NCBI GenBank assembly: GCA_009617715.1
Contig: VTFK01000361.1
Coordinates: 186,001-250,000, forward strand
Length of the DNA: 64,000 nucleotides
From: Plectrocnemia conspersa
Taxonomy: Eukaryota > Arthropoda > Insecta > Trichoptera > Polycentropodidae
Direction: 5' to 3'
Under the pieces are notes generated by a model that was not told where the DNA came from, did not search any database, and saw only the letters and a list, made by a program, of their open reading frames with translations. This document shows positions 46,385 through 57,979 of this stretch, one piece after another. Numbering within the stretch: position 1 is the stretch's first letter; every line of letters starts with the position of its first letter. A program made the position numbers and the translations under genes.

Positions 46385-47060
46385 CACCCACAGTTTGACA
46401 ATTTCTCGTCAATTTTCGCGGGTCGCATTCGACATGAAAAAAGTAGGCGTTGTTCCCGTAGAACGGGTCGGGTCGAAGAAATGTGATACGTTTTTTGAAT
46501 GTGACGTTTTATTACCTTAGATTACACAAATGAATGGCATTTTGTGTTTTGGCCCGTTTTTAATGCTACCTTCCCGATTATAAATTACAGTAATTTCGAT
46601 GGCTGTTGATTTTTTTCCCTTCGACATTCGTCGGCCAGATTCATGAATGATTGGCCTGATGATGACGGCAATAACAGGAACGACGCTTTTAAATAAAACG
46701 AACCTAACCCAGAGAGAATAAAAAAATAAATATAATACGGCTAATAAAATCGGAATATCCTGTCGGCGACGCCTGCTTTCCGTGAATTTGGGTAATTTAA
46801 TATAATGATGATTCTTGTCGCTCGGGAGACAAAGTATGAATTAAATTGTATGATTTAAAAATTAATATTTGCCAAGTTTAAGAATATCGGTTTCTTTTGA
46901 GTCGGTCGGTGAAATCTAGCAACCGAAATACGTAGTACATAAAGCTTAATGACACGCAAGATATTAAATTAATTGTAAGTTGTTCCAAAATAATAATACG
47001 TCCGGATCTCTTGGAAAGAAATGTTATTGCGGATGCCCGCATTTACAGGTCTAATTACGT
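46385..47060. promoter_or_regulatory. Long GC-richer island
   Basis: Includes TTCTCGTCAATTTTCGCGGG, GTTCCCGTAGAACGGGTCGGG (imperfect dyad), TTTTGGCCCGTTTTTAATGC, CGACATTCGTCGGCCAG, GATGATGACGGC, CTGTCGGCGACGCCTGC, GTCGGTCGGTG and ACGTCCGGATCTC. It is patchy rather than uniform, possibly two adjacent elements (46385-46700 and 46740-47060). No recognised ORF. Confidence 0.4.
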
Positions 47061-47875
47061 TAATTTTTATTGGGATTATTATTTTTTAACTTAATGTTGT
47101 TATTATTACATAGATAACATAATAATTTGTATTAAATTAGCTAGGGATATTTTTTAACTAAGAATTCAAATTGCCTTTCTTTATTACTAAAACTTTTAAT
47201 AAAAGTGTTAGGAATCTAAAAAAGTACAACGTTTAAATAATTAAATAATGTATTTATCTGCATTATATAAATATGTGTTGTAATAAGATGAAAGCTCAGT
47301 AAAAACGATTATTTGTTTTCATCTGAAAGAGGAACTTTTAATGAGGGTTCGTTTTATTGTTTCCTCGAAGGACATTCTATACAATATATTTTTAGAGATC
47401 AATATCTTTTTTCAATTCTTTCAACACACAATTTTTGTAAAGTACTTCGCAGTATAAATATTGCGTATTTGCTAAAAATTAAACAGCCTTTCATTTATGA
47501 TATTAATTTATTCAGCAATTCAAAATGTAGGTACATACATATGTAAAAAAACATCTAGACTATTGTTTTTATTTAGGACAAATTTTACCTTTCCTTTAAA
47601 CACATTTTTAACTTATACGTTATTTAAAATGTATTTATGTTACATAAAAAGTTACACTAAGCTTGAACTATTAAAGCAACCAAATCCGGTATTATTCTCA
47701 AACATTTATCACAAATTAAGACATGTTCAAAATATTTTTTTTATTAAATTTTATACACATGACGTTATACCAATAAGACATAATTTATTGTATTTAATGC
47801 AAAAGTAAGTAAATATGTTATGTTAAATATTTATTTTAGACGTCACATACATGTAAGTGTATGATTCATTTAATT
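47061..47875. other. AT-rich stretch without recognisable feature
   Basis: The frames of 77 and 103 codons here (47313-47808) are Ile/Lys/Phe/Tyr-rich with no domain and reflect chance. Confidence 0.4.
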
Positions 47876-47879
47876 AATG

Positions 47880-48130
47880 CTGAAAGATCGATTGTCAATC
47901 GATCATCTTCACAGCGACTCTCAAGTCTTTCTGTAATGAGAATGAATCCGAATAAGCGCGAATGCTCTGAAAACTTTCAGGTCATCAGCATATTATAAAT
48001 GTTCCGAGCTATTAAAAAAGTTGTTAATAAAGAGCAAAAAGAGCAGAGGACCCAGGTTGGATCTCTGTAGTACTCCAGAATGAGCAAAATACTCATCGGA
48101 ACGACGATTGCCATGGCTAAATGAAAAAAT
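47880..48130 (-). pseudogene. LINE reverse-transcriptase relic with YADD box
   Basis: Reading leftward: SHGNRRSDEYFAHSGVLQRS then NLGPLLFLLFINNFF (about 48020-48100), matching the SGVPQGS-LGPLLFLLFINDL block, and then YADDLKVFRAF (about 47960-47992), the catalytic YADD of non-LTR reverse transcriptases. Next come ITERLESRCEDDRL-like thumb remnants. A stop precedes YADD and there are frameshifts, so it is dead. It may be the same kind of element as the relic at 6690-7620, supplying the palm missing there, but the segments do not overlap. Upstream, to the right, lie tandem repeats. Confidence 0.75.
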
Positions 48131-48174
48131 CTGATTAAATAGTCATAAAAGGCAATGTTATTTTTTTTCTATGC

Positions 48175-48530
48175 TCATGCAGACAAAACAGTGTTTTAGC
48201 ATCCTATCTAAAAGGAACAAAAGATCAGCTAATATTTCCATCCATTATTATTTTACAGTTTTTCTGAGGGTTTTTTATACAACAAAACACTTGATTGATT
48301 GCACAATTTTTCTGAGGGTTTTATAGATTAACAACAAAACACTTGAAACATTAAACAAAACACTTGATTGATTGCACAATTTTCTCTAGAAATTTTCTCA
48401 TGTAGATTAAACAGTGTTTTAATGGCCCCTCTAGAAGAAACATTAAACAAAATATCAGCGAATATTTTTTCTGGGGGTTTTTTATACAACAAAATACTTG
48501 ATTGATTGCACAATTTTCTCTAGGAATAGA
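48175..48530. repeat. Complex direct repeat with about 206-bp period
   Basis: TTTCTGAGGGTTTTTTATAC-AACAAAACACTTGATTGATT-GCACAATTTT starts at 48261 and recurs at about 48468. Shorter words GATTGATTGCACAATTTT recur three times (about 48293, 48368 and 48500), and ACAGTGTTTTAGC/ACAGTGTTTTAAT with CTAGAAGAAACATTAAACAA also repeat. It adjoins the LINE relic and may be its 5' leader region or an independent satellite-like block. Confidence 0.6.
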
Positions 48531-48559
48531 ATTAAGGAACATGACTTATTATAAAATCA

Positions 48560-49140
48560 TTAATTCGCTAGGAGTTCTATTGATCAACGATGATCGACTC
48601 AATATTATTTGTGTTATTTTTCTTTTAAGAAGATCTTTGTCCTTACGCATTCTATCTAACAATAACCCGGCCGTAATTAAACGAGATAACAATAGCGGGG
48701 TCGAAGATCTTCTGGAGTGACTATGGTATGCGTGTAATTACATCGAAAAAAAGAGAAACATACACGCACGTACCTCGCGTAATATCGATGGTATGTTAAA
48801 TTTGTGTTCGTCCAACATCTGCCCTGGCATTGTCTCCTCACAAAAGCGATCCGAGCGATTGTCTGGTATCATATTGATACATCATCGTGTTGCTTTGACA
48901 AAGGTTTGCGGTCTTGGCCAGAAAGATTCCAACATAAATGTTCCACTTCCGCCGCTTTACAAAGCCATCAGGAAGTGCACAAGTCGAAAGTGCGCAACGA
49001 AAAGCGTTTAACACCCACTTTCGAATGAGAGGCCTTTTTTTCTGAGGTCCCTAGATATGTTGCGGTTTTGGGACGCTTTGTAGATATTTGCGGTCGTTGA
49101 ATAAAATATCAATATCCTGTGACGATTAAATTGTTAACAG
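48560..49140. promoter_or_regulatory. Large island with three RUNX-type sites and a CTTTGACAAAGG dyad
   Basis: TGCGGT occurs at 48907, 49061 and 49089, and CTTTGACAAAGG at about 48894. Also present are AGGAGTTCTATTGATCAACGATGATCG, AGATCTTTG/AAGATCTTC, ACCCGGCCGTAATTAAACG and GCATACACGCACGTACC-like words. Overlapping 72-74 codon frames are not domain-like. Motif density suggests an enhancer; untested. Confidence 0.45.
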
Positions 49141-49935
49141 TGAGGTGGTTTTGTATAACCTTTATGTATGTTTCTATAATAAAAATCATTATCTTTATTT
49201 AATTAATTTAAAAAGGTTGTTTTCACACGCATGTGTTGATGTCATGAAAATTTAATATATACAAATATATTTCATTATTAAATTGATAACTCAGATTCAG
49301 ATTAAGCAATTGCCACTAAAAGGTGAGCAGAGTATTCTAATTTTTATCTAAGAGCTATGAAACAAACAACCTCTATTTAAAAAAATGTAGTTTGGATAAA
49401 AAATATGCAATAAAACCACAATAATTCTTAATTTTTTTTGTCCTCAAAAATACGATGATAAAATTTTGTATTAGAAAAAATAAAAACTCATCTAAACTTT
49501 AAATGGCAATGCAATTAACTATCTCAACTTAAAATTATTTATTGTATAGTAAGGATTAAGCGATTGTATAAGTTTTTTCTGTATCAAATGCTGAAAAATG
49601 TTTTATTATGCATGTAATAAAATAATGTTACTTATCCAAAATAGAACAATTTTTTAATTATTTTTATTTATACATTCGTGTACAGAAAACATATGTAGTA
49701 AATTTTGCACAGGTCATATTAAAAAGCTAGTTGCTGTACTGCACACTTATTTAATTATGCTGCTATGTATTATATAATTTAATTAGAGATAAATGCGAAA
49801 ATGTTTAATTATGATGTCAGTCGCATTATCTCTGTATAATTTTATCGAAATAAATGTCTCTCTGGGGTATTCGTTATTTGTTAAATTCTTAGTATTAATA
49901 TGCTTTTTAATTTTCCTGAAATTTGAGTATGACGC
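49141..49935. other. AT-rich stretch without recognisable feature
   Basis: AT-rich filler. Confidence 0.4.
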
Positions 49936-49939
49936 GAGG

Positions 49940-50165
49940 TATAAGCAAACATCGTTGGTCGTAAAGCTTTCCGCCCTCTTTACTCGTTTGATTTCTTCTA
50001 CCGAACAATGGAAACTCCTTCGGGGTTATAACCGCCCTCTGAGACACGCCCTGGCAAATTGACAATTGCCAGGACAAACGTTAAAATTTAACGTGAAAAC
50101 GCTGCCGGTATACAATTGTGACTCGTGCTCGCGTGTTATAAGGAACAATATAAAACGAAGATTTT
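49940..50165. promoter_or_regulatory. GC-richer island
   Basis: Includes GCAAACATCGTTGGTCGTAAAG, CGAACAATGGAAACTCC (SOX core), GGGGTTATAACCGCCC and the dyad CTGGCAAATTGACAATTGCCAG (about 50049-50070). The 89-codon frame ending here is unrecognised. Confidence 0.4.
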
Positions 50166-50464
50166 TTCACCATTTCGTGTAACCTATTATACTATTATAT
50201 ATTTTTAGATGATTTATATATTGATAAGAACATATGTAAGTGTTATATACTAAACATAAATTCTGCGAATTCCATATAATATTATATTTTTAATAATTAA
50301 TATTTGTATGCTATAGTATTCAAATAAAACTATTGCATTACTAAATTAAAATAAATTGTTAATTTAAATACGATATTTAAGAAAAATAAAGAGCATTTTT
50401 AATTATAAAATTATATTAAATTGATACTGAAAAAAAATATAAAAATGGAAAAGAGCGAAAGCGA

Positions 50465-51320
50465 ACCCAGGCCTTGGAAAAACAGTGATTCCGGGCCTCA
50501 TAATAAAAATGGTATTTTATATATTTTTTAACATCGTAATATAATTTCTTGAATAAATGATAGTAGGTGCAAGCTAACTCTTTCTATGCTACAAATAAAT
50601 ATACGGAATAGCCACCGTTGCAACATATTTTCTGATTTATATTTTATGCAAAATATTTTAATTAGGCATTACAAATTATTTTCTACTTATAATATTTACT
50701 TGATAATTAGTCATGTTTTTTTTACTGCTCAGTGTTGCCATATAGTGAGCTTCTAGTCTAGGTCAAAAGCAATAAAATTGTGCCATCGTGGTGAAAACGC
50801 TCGATTATTAAGCATTTATATAACAATATTACAATAAAGCACATCTAAACCAAATTTTGCCCAATAGAAGAGCGTAAAAAACAATTATCCCTTCTCAGAA
50901 GTCAAAAATCCACGTCAAAAGCAATAAAATCGTGCCAACGCCGTCGCAAATGGGAACGCTCGTTACCGAGCGTTCCCACTGCGACGGCGCCGACACGATT
51001 TTATTGCTTTTGACGTGAATTTTTGCCTTCTGAGAAGTGATAATAGTTTTTGCGCTCTCCTATTGATCAAAATTTGGTTTGAATATACATTGATTAGCTC
51101 TCTTATATTATAAGTTTATAATAATACCGGTAGGGACAGCTATTACATGTTTAAAACATAGTGTAATATCGAAATGCAGAAAAACAATGTCTGTCTGTCC
51201 TTATCCTTCCGCTTATTTTCTCCTGACAAATGAGTTTACTAAGTTTGTATTTTGGACTTGAAAGTTCTAAAGCAATAATTAGTTCTAGAAACTGCATTAG
51301 GTTATGTGTGGGTTTGAACG
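50465..51320 (+). repeat. Foldback repeat family, copy D (most complete)
   Basis: The left arm starts near AGGCCTTGGAAAAACAGTGA-TTCCGGGCCTCAT. It passes ATATTTTTTAACATCG, CAGTGTTGCCATATAGTGAG, GTGAAAACGCTCGATTATTA, AACCAAATTTTGCCC, TTCTCAGAAGTC and AAGCAATAAAATCGTGCC and meets a GC-rich core GGGAACGCTCG-TTAC-CGAGCGTTCCC (about 50952-50977). From the core outward about 140 bp on each side are inverse to each other (CACGTCAAAAGCAATAAAAT versus ATTTTATTGCTTTTGACGTG; GAGAGCGCAAAA versus TTTTGCGCTCTC). The distal arms are unrelated to each other and non-coding. No TIR or target duplication was found. Copies A, B and C are parts of the same unit. Confidence 0.75.
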
Positions 51321-51955
51321 TTTTCAATTTCATTCTTGTACTTTATACAAAACTGAGACTGGTTTATATTTTTTTAATCATAATTAGTCACACTTTTAAT
51401 GAACATGTGTAACTTTTGTATGATTTTTAAGGATCGGGTTATTATTCTATTATATTATATTACCTGGTACAAGAAGAGAAACCGATTGAGTAGAATACAA
51501 AAATGATTTTTCTAAAACAGAACGATAATATTATGCCAAACCAGCAACAATATTTTGTAAACCGTCAAATTTTTTAATCAAATCTTATCACTTATTAATG
51601 TAAATAATAGTCACTACAATTTGACAAATAGTCCAAATTAGCAATTAAAAATATGTAATTGTATTTTTAATTGATAATAAAACTTACAATATCATTTATA
51701 CATAAAAAATGAACAATAATTCACCTAACTTACATATATCACTGTGGTATAAGTACCATCGGATAGTACAATTTTATTTTTATTTTTCTCCTGTTTGCTT
51801 TAAACCTTGATATTTTAATCCATATACATCTTATTAGCTCTATAGTTTATAAAGCTTAAACGAATGACTTGATATTGAATCTTTAATTCATACTTTAAGT
51901 TGATTAGCTTGAGTTACCAAAATTATTTAACATTTTCAAAACGCACGCAAACCAA
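51321..51955. other. AT-rich stretch without recognisable feature
   Basis: AT-rich filler. Confidence 0.4.
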
Positions 51956-51959
51956 CGAC

Positions 51960-52320
51960 TCATATTCATACAGTAACACTTTCCTTCCCCCCAGGTTATT
52001 TATGAAATTTGTCAACTGTAGAGCGGCGGATCTCTCTTTATGTTGAACAATGACAAATTGCACCCCGGCCCATTGTCGCATGTAGCATTACGCTCCTATT
52101 GGTTGCACACACACCTCTCGCATTGTCCCGGTTTACCGGTAATATTTTTCCCGTATAAAACCGACGGGGATGATCGCGATATCGCCGCGTACATACCCCC
52201 CTGTTTAGCCGGGGGAATCGCGAACACACCCCTGTTTGACGGCCTCAAAAGCGCCGTTTGAATTTTGCACGCATCACGCTCTCTTGTCGTCGATTCGCAT
52301 TGTGCTTAAATATCGTGGCA
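51960..52320. promoter_or_regulatory. GC-rich island with four SOX-type cores
   Basis: AACAATG at 52046, CCATTGT at 52070, CATTGT at 52121 and CATTGT at 52298, together with inverted CCAAT (CCTATTGGTTGC), CCCGGTTTACCGG, GATCGCGATATCGCCGCG and CCGGGGGAATCGCG. Opposed 63- and 73-codon frames are not domain-like. Clustering of HMG-box cores in one island is the reason to call it a candidate enhancer. Confidence 0.45.
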
Positions 52321-53004
52321 TATTAATAATGCAGCACACGACTTACAGACAAACAATGATAAATTTTTACGTATAGACTGACCAGCAACCCTTACAATCG
52401 AGTTCATTTCACAGTTTGTAATGTCCAAACTGCATGGCGATATCTAGCGATTGTAAGGTAAATATTCAATGATTTACAACCTTTAAAATATTTGGCAGAG
52501 ATTATCTGACTTTATTACAATACCTACATACTGTTCAGAAATCACAGTAAGTAGGCAGCAATTTTAGTAAAAAAAGCCCGTCATGCATTTTTAAGCAAAT
52601 TAATTATATTTCTTAATTTCAAAATTATCTGTTCTAAATACCGATGAAAAAATGCTTAGTAATCGATGACACTGTTAGAGAAATTACATAAAAAACATAT
52701 TGAGCATGAAATGAGTAGTAGGCAAATATTTTCTAAAACTGTAGTACTTAAAAAAAAGCTGTTTTAGAATTCTTAAAATTTAAAATCTGAATTTAATTTA
52801 AATTTTATTAAATTATTATAAATTAAATTTGGTACGTCTTTAATAAATTATTATGAATTTTAGTAAAAAAAAAATATAAACATGATGTAAAGACGTACTT
52901 TTTTGAGAGTATATTTTTGATTTAAACACTTAAAAATCAAAAAGATTTTATTAAAAAAGTTCAAATTTAAGATAACTTGTGTTTTTCCCAATAATTATTT
53001 TTTG
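52321..53004. other. AT-rich stretch without recognisable feature
   Basis: AT-rich filler. No gene. Confidence 0.4.
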
Positions 53005-54165
53005 AAAATTTTTCGAGAAAAGTGCCAAATTAAGAATTCTCATATTCTCATTTATTTATAAAAAAAATAAAACATTTTTTGTTAAAAATTTAATTTCTAC
53101 GATTTTTTCTTAATGTTTTGCAAACCTTGCATTTTTTATACAGCTGCATAAGAAAGGGTATGTCAGTGCCAGATGCTTAAAAATAGTTTAGTAATTATTA
53201 CGCAAATAAAAAGTGCGCATTGAGAAAATTACAAACAACCAAAACTCTATAGATAATCAATATACATACATATTATATATGTATATTTAAGAATACGTAA
53301 ATATATATTAAAATATCTATAAAAATATATACATATAATATATGTATATGGTAATTTTTAATTTGAAAATATCGTGTTTTAAAAATATTATACAATTATA
53401 TTAGTTTTTTATATGATATGTTTTACTTACATTTTCTATATTCACAAATTTTGACCTAAAATATTAAGCAATTGGAATTAAAAATAAAATATTAAATGAC
53501 AATCAATTAATCACATTAATTTAGAATTTTCTCACATCAATAAATAATGTTTATTTCACTGAAGCTTTTAATAGAGGTCGGAAATTTGTGAATGGCTACT
53601 ACTCTAATCGGTCTTATCTTTGGTTTGGTAGTCTAAGATTTACAATAACAATCACATAAAAAGAAACTGTTTTGCGTGGGAATCAACAGATTGCAAAAAT
53701 GTATGGGGGCTTTTTACAAAGTTACGTTATGAAATTTTTTATCAGCGAATCTCATTTTTTCAATATTCTAAAGAGGTTTTTTATCATTGTCTTGTTCAAA
53801 ATATGCAAAATTGCTGTTATACACAATTTTCTCTACGATTAGGTTATAAATACGGAAACACTAAATTCCTTTGTAGCTCGACGCTCTGTAATTAATCTAA
53901 AGTGATTGATCTGTTCTGATCTTTCGATTATTCACGTCCTTTATAACAAATCATGATCGTATAGAAGTTTGCTCTTTTTAACGATCATTCAGTTTTCTGT
54001 TTATCAATATTATAAAGATATATTTTATAATAAACAACATTATTAGCATTAAATACTATATATTACATATACAACTGTTTTTATTTATCAAAATTTCTTG
54101 AGAATTTTCGAGAAAATCGAGAAGTGAAAATAAGAATTATCATTTCTCAAAAATGATAATGTATA
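53005..54165 (+). repeat. Second dispersed repeat family, copy 2
   Basis: Colinear with 24300-25405 (blocks GTGCCAAATTAAGAATTCTC, CTAATCGGTCTTATCTTTGG, TGCGTGGGAATCA, GATTGCAAAAATGTATGGGG, TTTTTTATCAGCGAATCTC). TTTTCGAGAAAA ... AGAATTCTCAT at 53010 and again at 54106 shows that the ends are direct repeats. An inverted AT-rich pair (CATATTATATATGTATATTT / AAATATATACATATAATATA) lies at about 53265-53345. No protein motif is recognised; class unknown. Confidence 0.55.
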
Positions 54166-54990
54166 CGGCATAACCAATTATGTACATAAATAACTACACT
54201 ATCATCTTACGAAAAACGTATTTTTATTAAGTAAATGTATTCAACTAACTTGATATTAAATCTAGTAGAATTTAATAAATCTACAATATATAAAAAAAAC
54301 ACGTTTTTTTAATTTTTTATATTCATTACAGAACTACAAAAATTTAATGAAATATAACCCTAAACCAAATGTATGATTTGAAAATATTTATTTATTGAAT
54401 ATTACGTTTATTTCATAAGATATTGTATTGTAATTCAATTTTTTTAAATTAAAAATTTTAATAATCTAAATATTTATTCCATTGTAATAATTCAGAAAAT
54501 TTGGATTTTCGAACTCTAGATTATTCTCATGTTAACAATATTAATAAAAATGTATAGCTCGTGCAAAAATACATAAGCAACATCAATCTCACATTTTAAG
54601 ATGAAGGCATAACTTTTTTCTAACGACTAATATTTGTAATGGAAAGTTACTGTAACGTTTATCATTTTTGAATATACTTAATTTACTAATAAATCAGCAA
54701 TTTAACTATTGTGAATCGCTGCACAAAAATATATTATCCTCATATTTTTGTACATGAGCTATTGAATTTCATTATTGACATATAATTTAAAGTTGGTATT
54801 GGTCAGTAGTTATAGAAATAGATATATTTTGATAACTATTTATAACTAATTATATCTATTTTGCAAGCTTACACATAAAATAAAACTGTAAAAATATTGA
54901 ATGTTAATACATATTAGTTATTTATAAAAATACAGGACCACCAGTGATGAACTTAAATGTATGGAAACGTTACATTTTAGTTTTCTGCAG
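54166..54990. other. AT-rich stretch without recognisable feature
   Basis: AT-rich filler. Confidence 0.4.
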
Positions 54991-54999
54991 CTTTGATCT

Positions 55000-55520
55000 C
55001 GTTCCATTTGTCTTATTGCTCGAGTATAAAGCTCGCTATGGAACGTTGAAAAGTCATGAAATTTCTTTGAGTACATTGGGAAGTATTAAAACATACATGG
55101 CGTGTTAGTTTATCGACTGTAAAACATGTGACATTCTGCACGTACTATGTTCATTTGTATAATGCGATCTAAACATCGTTATAAATAACATGCTAAAATG
55201 TTGTATACAGATTTATGCAGATAACTGCATTGATTTAATAATTCTTCGTTTTCGTCAAAATGATATTTTCAATATAACACGTATTATATTTCGTCACATT
55301 TTTTTCTACTTGTCGCTCATACGTCATAATTACTCAACGAGCCGTCACCTCTGCGATTTCACAGAATAAAAGTTAAAATTCTTTTATCACGCTGACACCA
55401 AAAGGGCTTTTCACCCTTTTGACACATATTACACGATTTATAAAATGAAGGGGTTGACAATGAACTTCTGCCCACATTGTCGCTTTAGCTCCCTCAATCT
55501 TCACAAGTGAAATCAGGGTT
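55000..55520. promoter_or_regulatory. Two small GC-richer patches with paired SOX cores
   Basis: The first patch (about 55000-55110) has GATCTCGTTCCATTTG and AAGCTCGCTATGGAACG. The second (55290-55520) has CAACGAGCCGTCACC and GACACCAAAAGGGCTTTTCACCC (dyad), and ACAATG (55457) facing CATTGT (55475) at short distance. No ORF. Confidence 0.35.
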
Positions 55521-55759
55521 GACACTTACTGGAAGGTTTAGACGTCTCTTAAGTAATTCAATAATATGTTCTAAATAATTAATTAGTATAATGTATGTAG
55601 ATAGTGATTGAATTATTTGTTTTGTGCAATTGGAATAGACATAAAGGAATAATGTATTAAAAATGTTTATTTTTATAATCTCCTGACTCACCCCTTAGTG
55701 ATGTTTTTTTCATTGTACGAATGTTGCTAATAGTATAAAAAATACATATATCAAAGTCA

Positions 55760-56045
55760 AAAAGGCATGCGGAATTGATGAATAGGGTAAATGGTCATGT
55801 GACGACAATAGATCGCGGCTCCCTCAGCTCCAATGACAAAGGGCGAAGCTGCTCAATAAAATCTGCACTTACCCACAATGCTGATAATAAAAATTTGTCA
55901 TTTTTCCTTTAAGCCATAAAACCATTTCTGCAAATATAAAATTGCACAATGGGTGCCAGCCGTCTTTTATCGTAAGCCGTAAAGATATTTTCGCGCGAGG
56001 AGAATGTCTTCGATTTAGGTCGGGCCATAACTCAACACAATTTTT
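55760..56045. promoter_or_regulatory. GC-richer island with SOX and AT-hook/homeodomain-like sites
   Basis: Includes TCGCGGCTCCCTCAGCTCC, CCACAATGCTGATAATAAAA (SOX core 55875), GCCATAAAACC, GCACAATGGGTGCCAGCCG (SOX core 55946), TTTTATCGTAAGCCG and TTCGCGCGAGG. TTTTATGG/TTTTATCG are posterior-Hox-like words. No ORF. Confidence 0.4.
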
Positions 56046-56209
56046 AGGTAATGTTTTTTAAAAATATTGTCTACCTTTACATGTATTCTAATACTAATTT
56101 AGCATAATAAAAAAAAATAGTCAATTTTATATGAATATAATAGATAAGAATTTTAGGGTTATTACTAATTAAAAATATTAATTCCATTTCGATTTGATAA
56201 AATACTTAA

Positions 56210-56540
56210 AATATTTAGAACGCATGCGAGTTGACAAGCTCGGATCTTCTTATACAGACTCGTTAACTTACGCGACATTTTTTATTTTTTATTATTATTT
56301 AGCGTTGAACCGGTCTTATCAAACTTTCTGAGCCACTGAGACATTGATTTACACTATGTAATCAGTAGTGAGCGCGAAACAGACACCCAAAAATCATATA
56401 AGAATCGTTATTATTGCAAAGGAAGAGTGGTTCCCTCGCGAAGCGATCGATTGCGACTAAATTTCCAATTTAAAACTTTCGCGCGCCCTTCCCTCGCTTA
56501 ATGCCCGTTTAGAAGCAATTTGAAAAATGCAGAAACTTAT
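56210..56540. promoter_or_regulatory. GC-richer island
   Basis: Includes CGCATGCGAGTTGACAAGC, TTGAACCGGTCTTATC, CCTCGCGAAGCGATCGATTGCG and TTTCGCGCGCCCTTCCCTCG. No ORF. Confidence 0.35.
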
Positions 56541-57128
56541 GACCAACCCTGTCTTATAATTTTATCTCACACAGATACAACTAATCTATTTTTTTTTTGT
56601 CGTGTATAAATGTAGCTACAATATTATCGTATCATATTGAGTACAAATATTGTTTTTTATGGATCTTATAAACATATTTTTATACTTGGAAATAAATGGA
56701 TGCGTTCAAAAAAAAACTGACTCTTTGGTATAGTTGCGCATAATATGTTTCCACTTTTGAAAGAATTTTTGAATGCTGCTGATATCAACCAGACAATCAT
56801 ATTTAACACAGCAAACCAACATTAAAGTGCGTTAGCTGAAAACTTTTTAATTATTTCCCAGAAAATAAATATCCACGTTTTTCGAATTTCTATTTGTGTG
56901 AAAGTTCTTCCTTAGTTATGTTAGTAATAATAACCAAACCGAGAAATCGAATATATGTTAACGCAGCGCTTCGTCTCTCAGAAACAATGATATTTGATAT
57001 ATAATTTAATATATTTGTATATTACAAAGAAGCAACAGTAGATGTCCCACTCACCAAAAATCGTAATTTTATATCATTATACGTAATAAAAAAAGTTTAA
57101 TAAATTATTTCTGGCTGACACCACTCCG
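56541..57128. other. AT-rich stretch, possibly interior of a decayed hAT element
   Basis: The hAT-like end at 57130-57176 would place its body here, but no transposase motif or opposite end was found. Confidence 0.25.
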
Positions 57129-57129
57129 A

Positions 57130-57176
57130 AAAATAATTTTTGCCGGGCCGCGGGTATTACAAGCTTAAAAACACTG
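57130..57176 (-). mobile_element. hAT-type terminal fragment
   Basis: Read on the minus strand from 57176 the sequence is CAGTGTTTTTAAGCTTGTAA-TACCCGCGGCCCGGC, the CAGTGTTTYTCAA...GCGGCCCGG pattern of many hAT ends. Only this end was found. Confidence 0.45.
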
Positions 57177-57975
57177 TTCTAGAAGTTAGTAAGGATCATT
57201 TTACAACACACAATTTAATGCTATTTATATTTTTTTAGTAATTACTTACATTGATCGCTTAGTAAATATTTTTTTCATATTGTCTACGTAAAGAAGCATT
57301 TAAGAAATTAATACAATATTTATACAAAAGAATCCTATATATTTATTAAAAACATCCAGTATTATTTTTATTGTTAATTACAGTGATTATATTTTTTTAA
57401 CAAAATCGATGATAACAAACTATATAGTAGAAAAAATAAATTATTAGACATTTTACATATTAAATATATTATTTAATTGTAAAGTATACTTATGGATTTT
57501 TGATAAAATATACTTATTGTATTGCGGTTTAAGAAAATGGTTTATGTTCTTGATTCATATCATCAATATAATTTAGTTAAGAATACATTAAAATATAGTG
57601 ATATTTCATAAATATTTAGGTATTACAATATACTGTGTGGAAAAAATATTACTAGTGATTATTTATCATATCAATATAAAGCATTTTATTTTATAACAAT
57701 ATATTGTATTATAAAACCAAAATACACACTTCATTGTATCATATATTCGTATTTGGAATCATTGACTATTTCTGCCATTGAAATGAATGAAAACGTTTAG
57801 AAACATCATGTTTACAAACACCTTTGTGGTAAAGGTGGAATCTTCACCAAACAGATCATTGTTTGCCTATTCTATTTTATAGAATTTGCATTGTTACAAA
57901 AATCTTTTGTATTTTAAATCTATAAAGTATCTGCTCAAACAGATAATAAGTTAAATATACAAGCGGGGATAAAAA
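57177..57975. other. AT-rich stretch without recognisable feature
   Basis: AT-rich filler. A slightly GC-richer CACCTTTGTGGTAAAGGTGG dyad lies at about 57820. Confidence 0.35.
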
Positions 57976-57979
57976 GCTT

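Noticed and set aside
47313..47808. Frames of 77 and 103 codons as genes
   Set aside because: Ile/Lys/Phe/Tyr/Asn-rich translation of AT-rich DNA, no domain.
48175..48530. CRISPR-like array
   Set aside because: Repeats are few, irregular and partly overlapping, and the context is eukaryotic.
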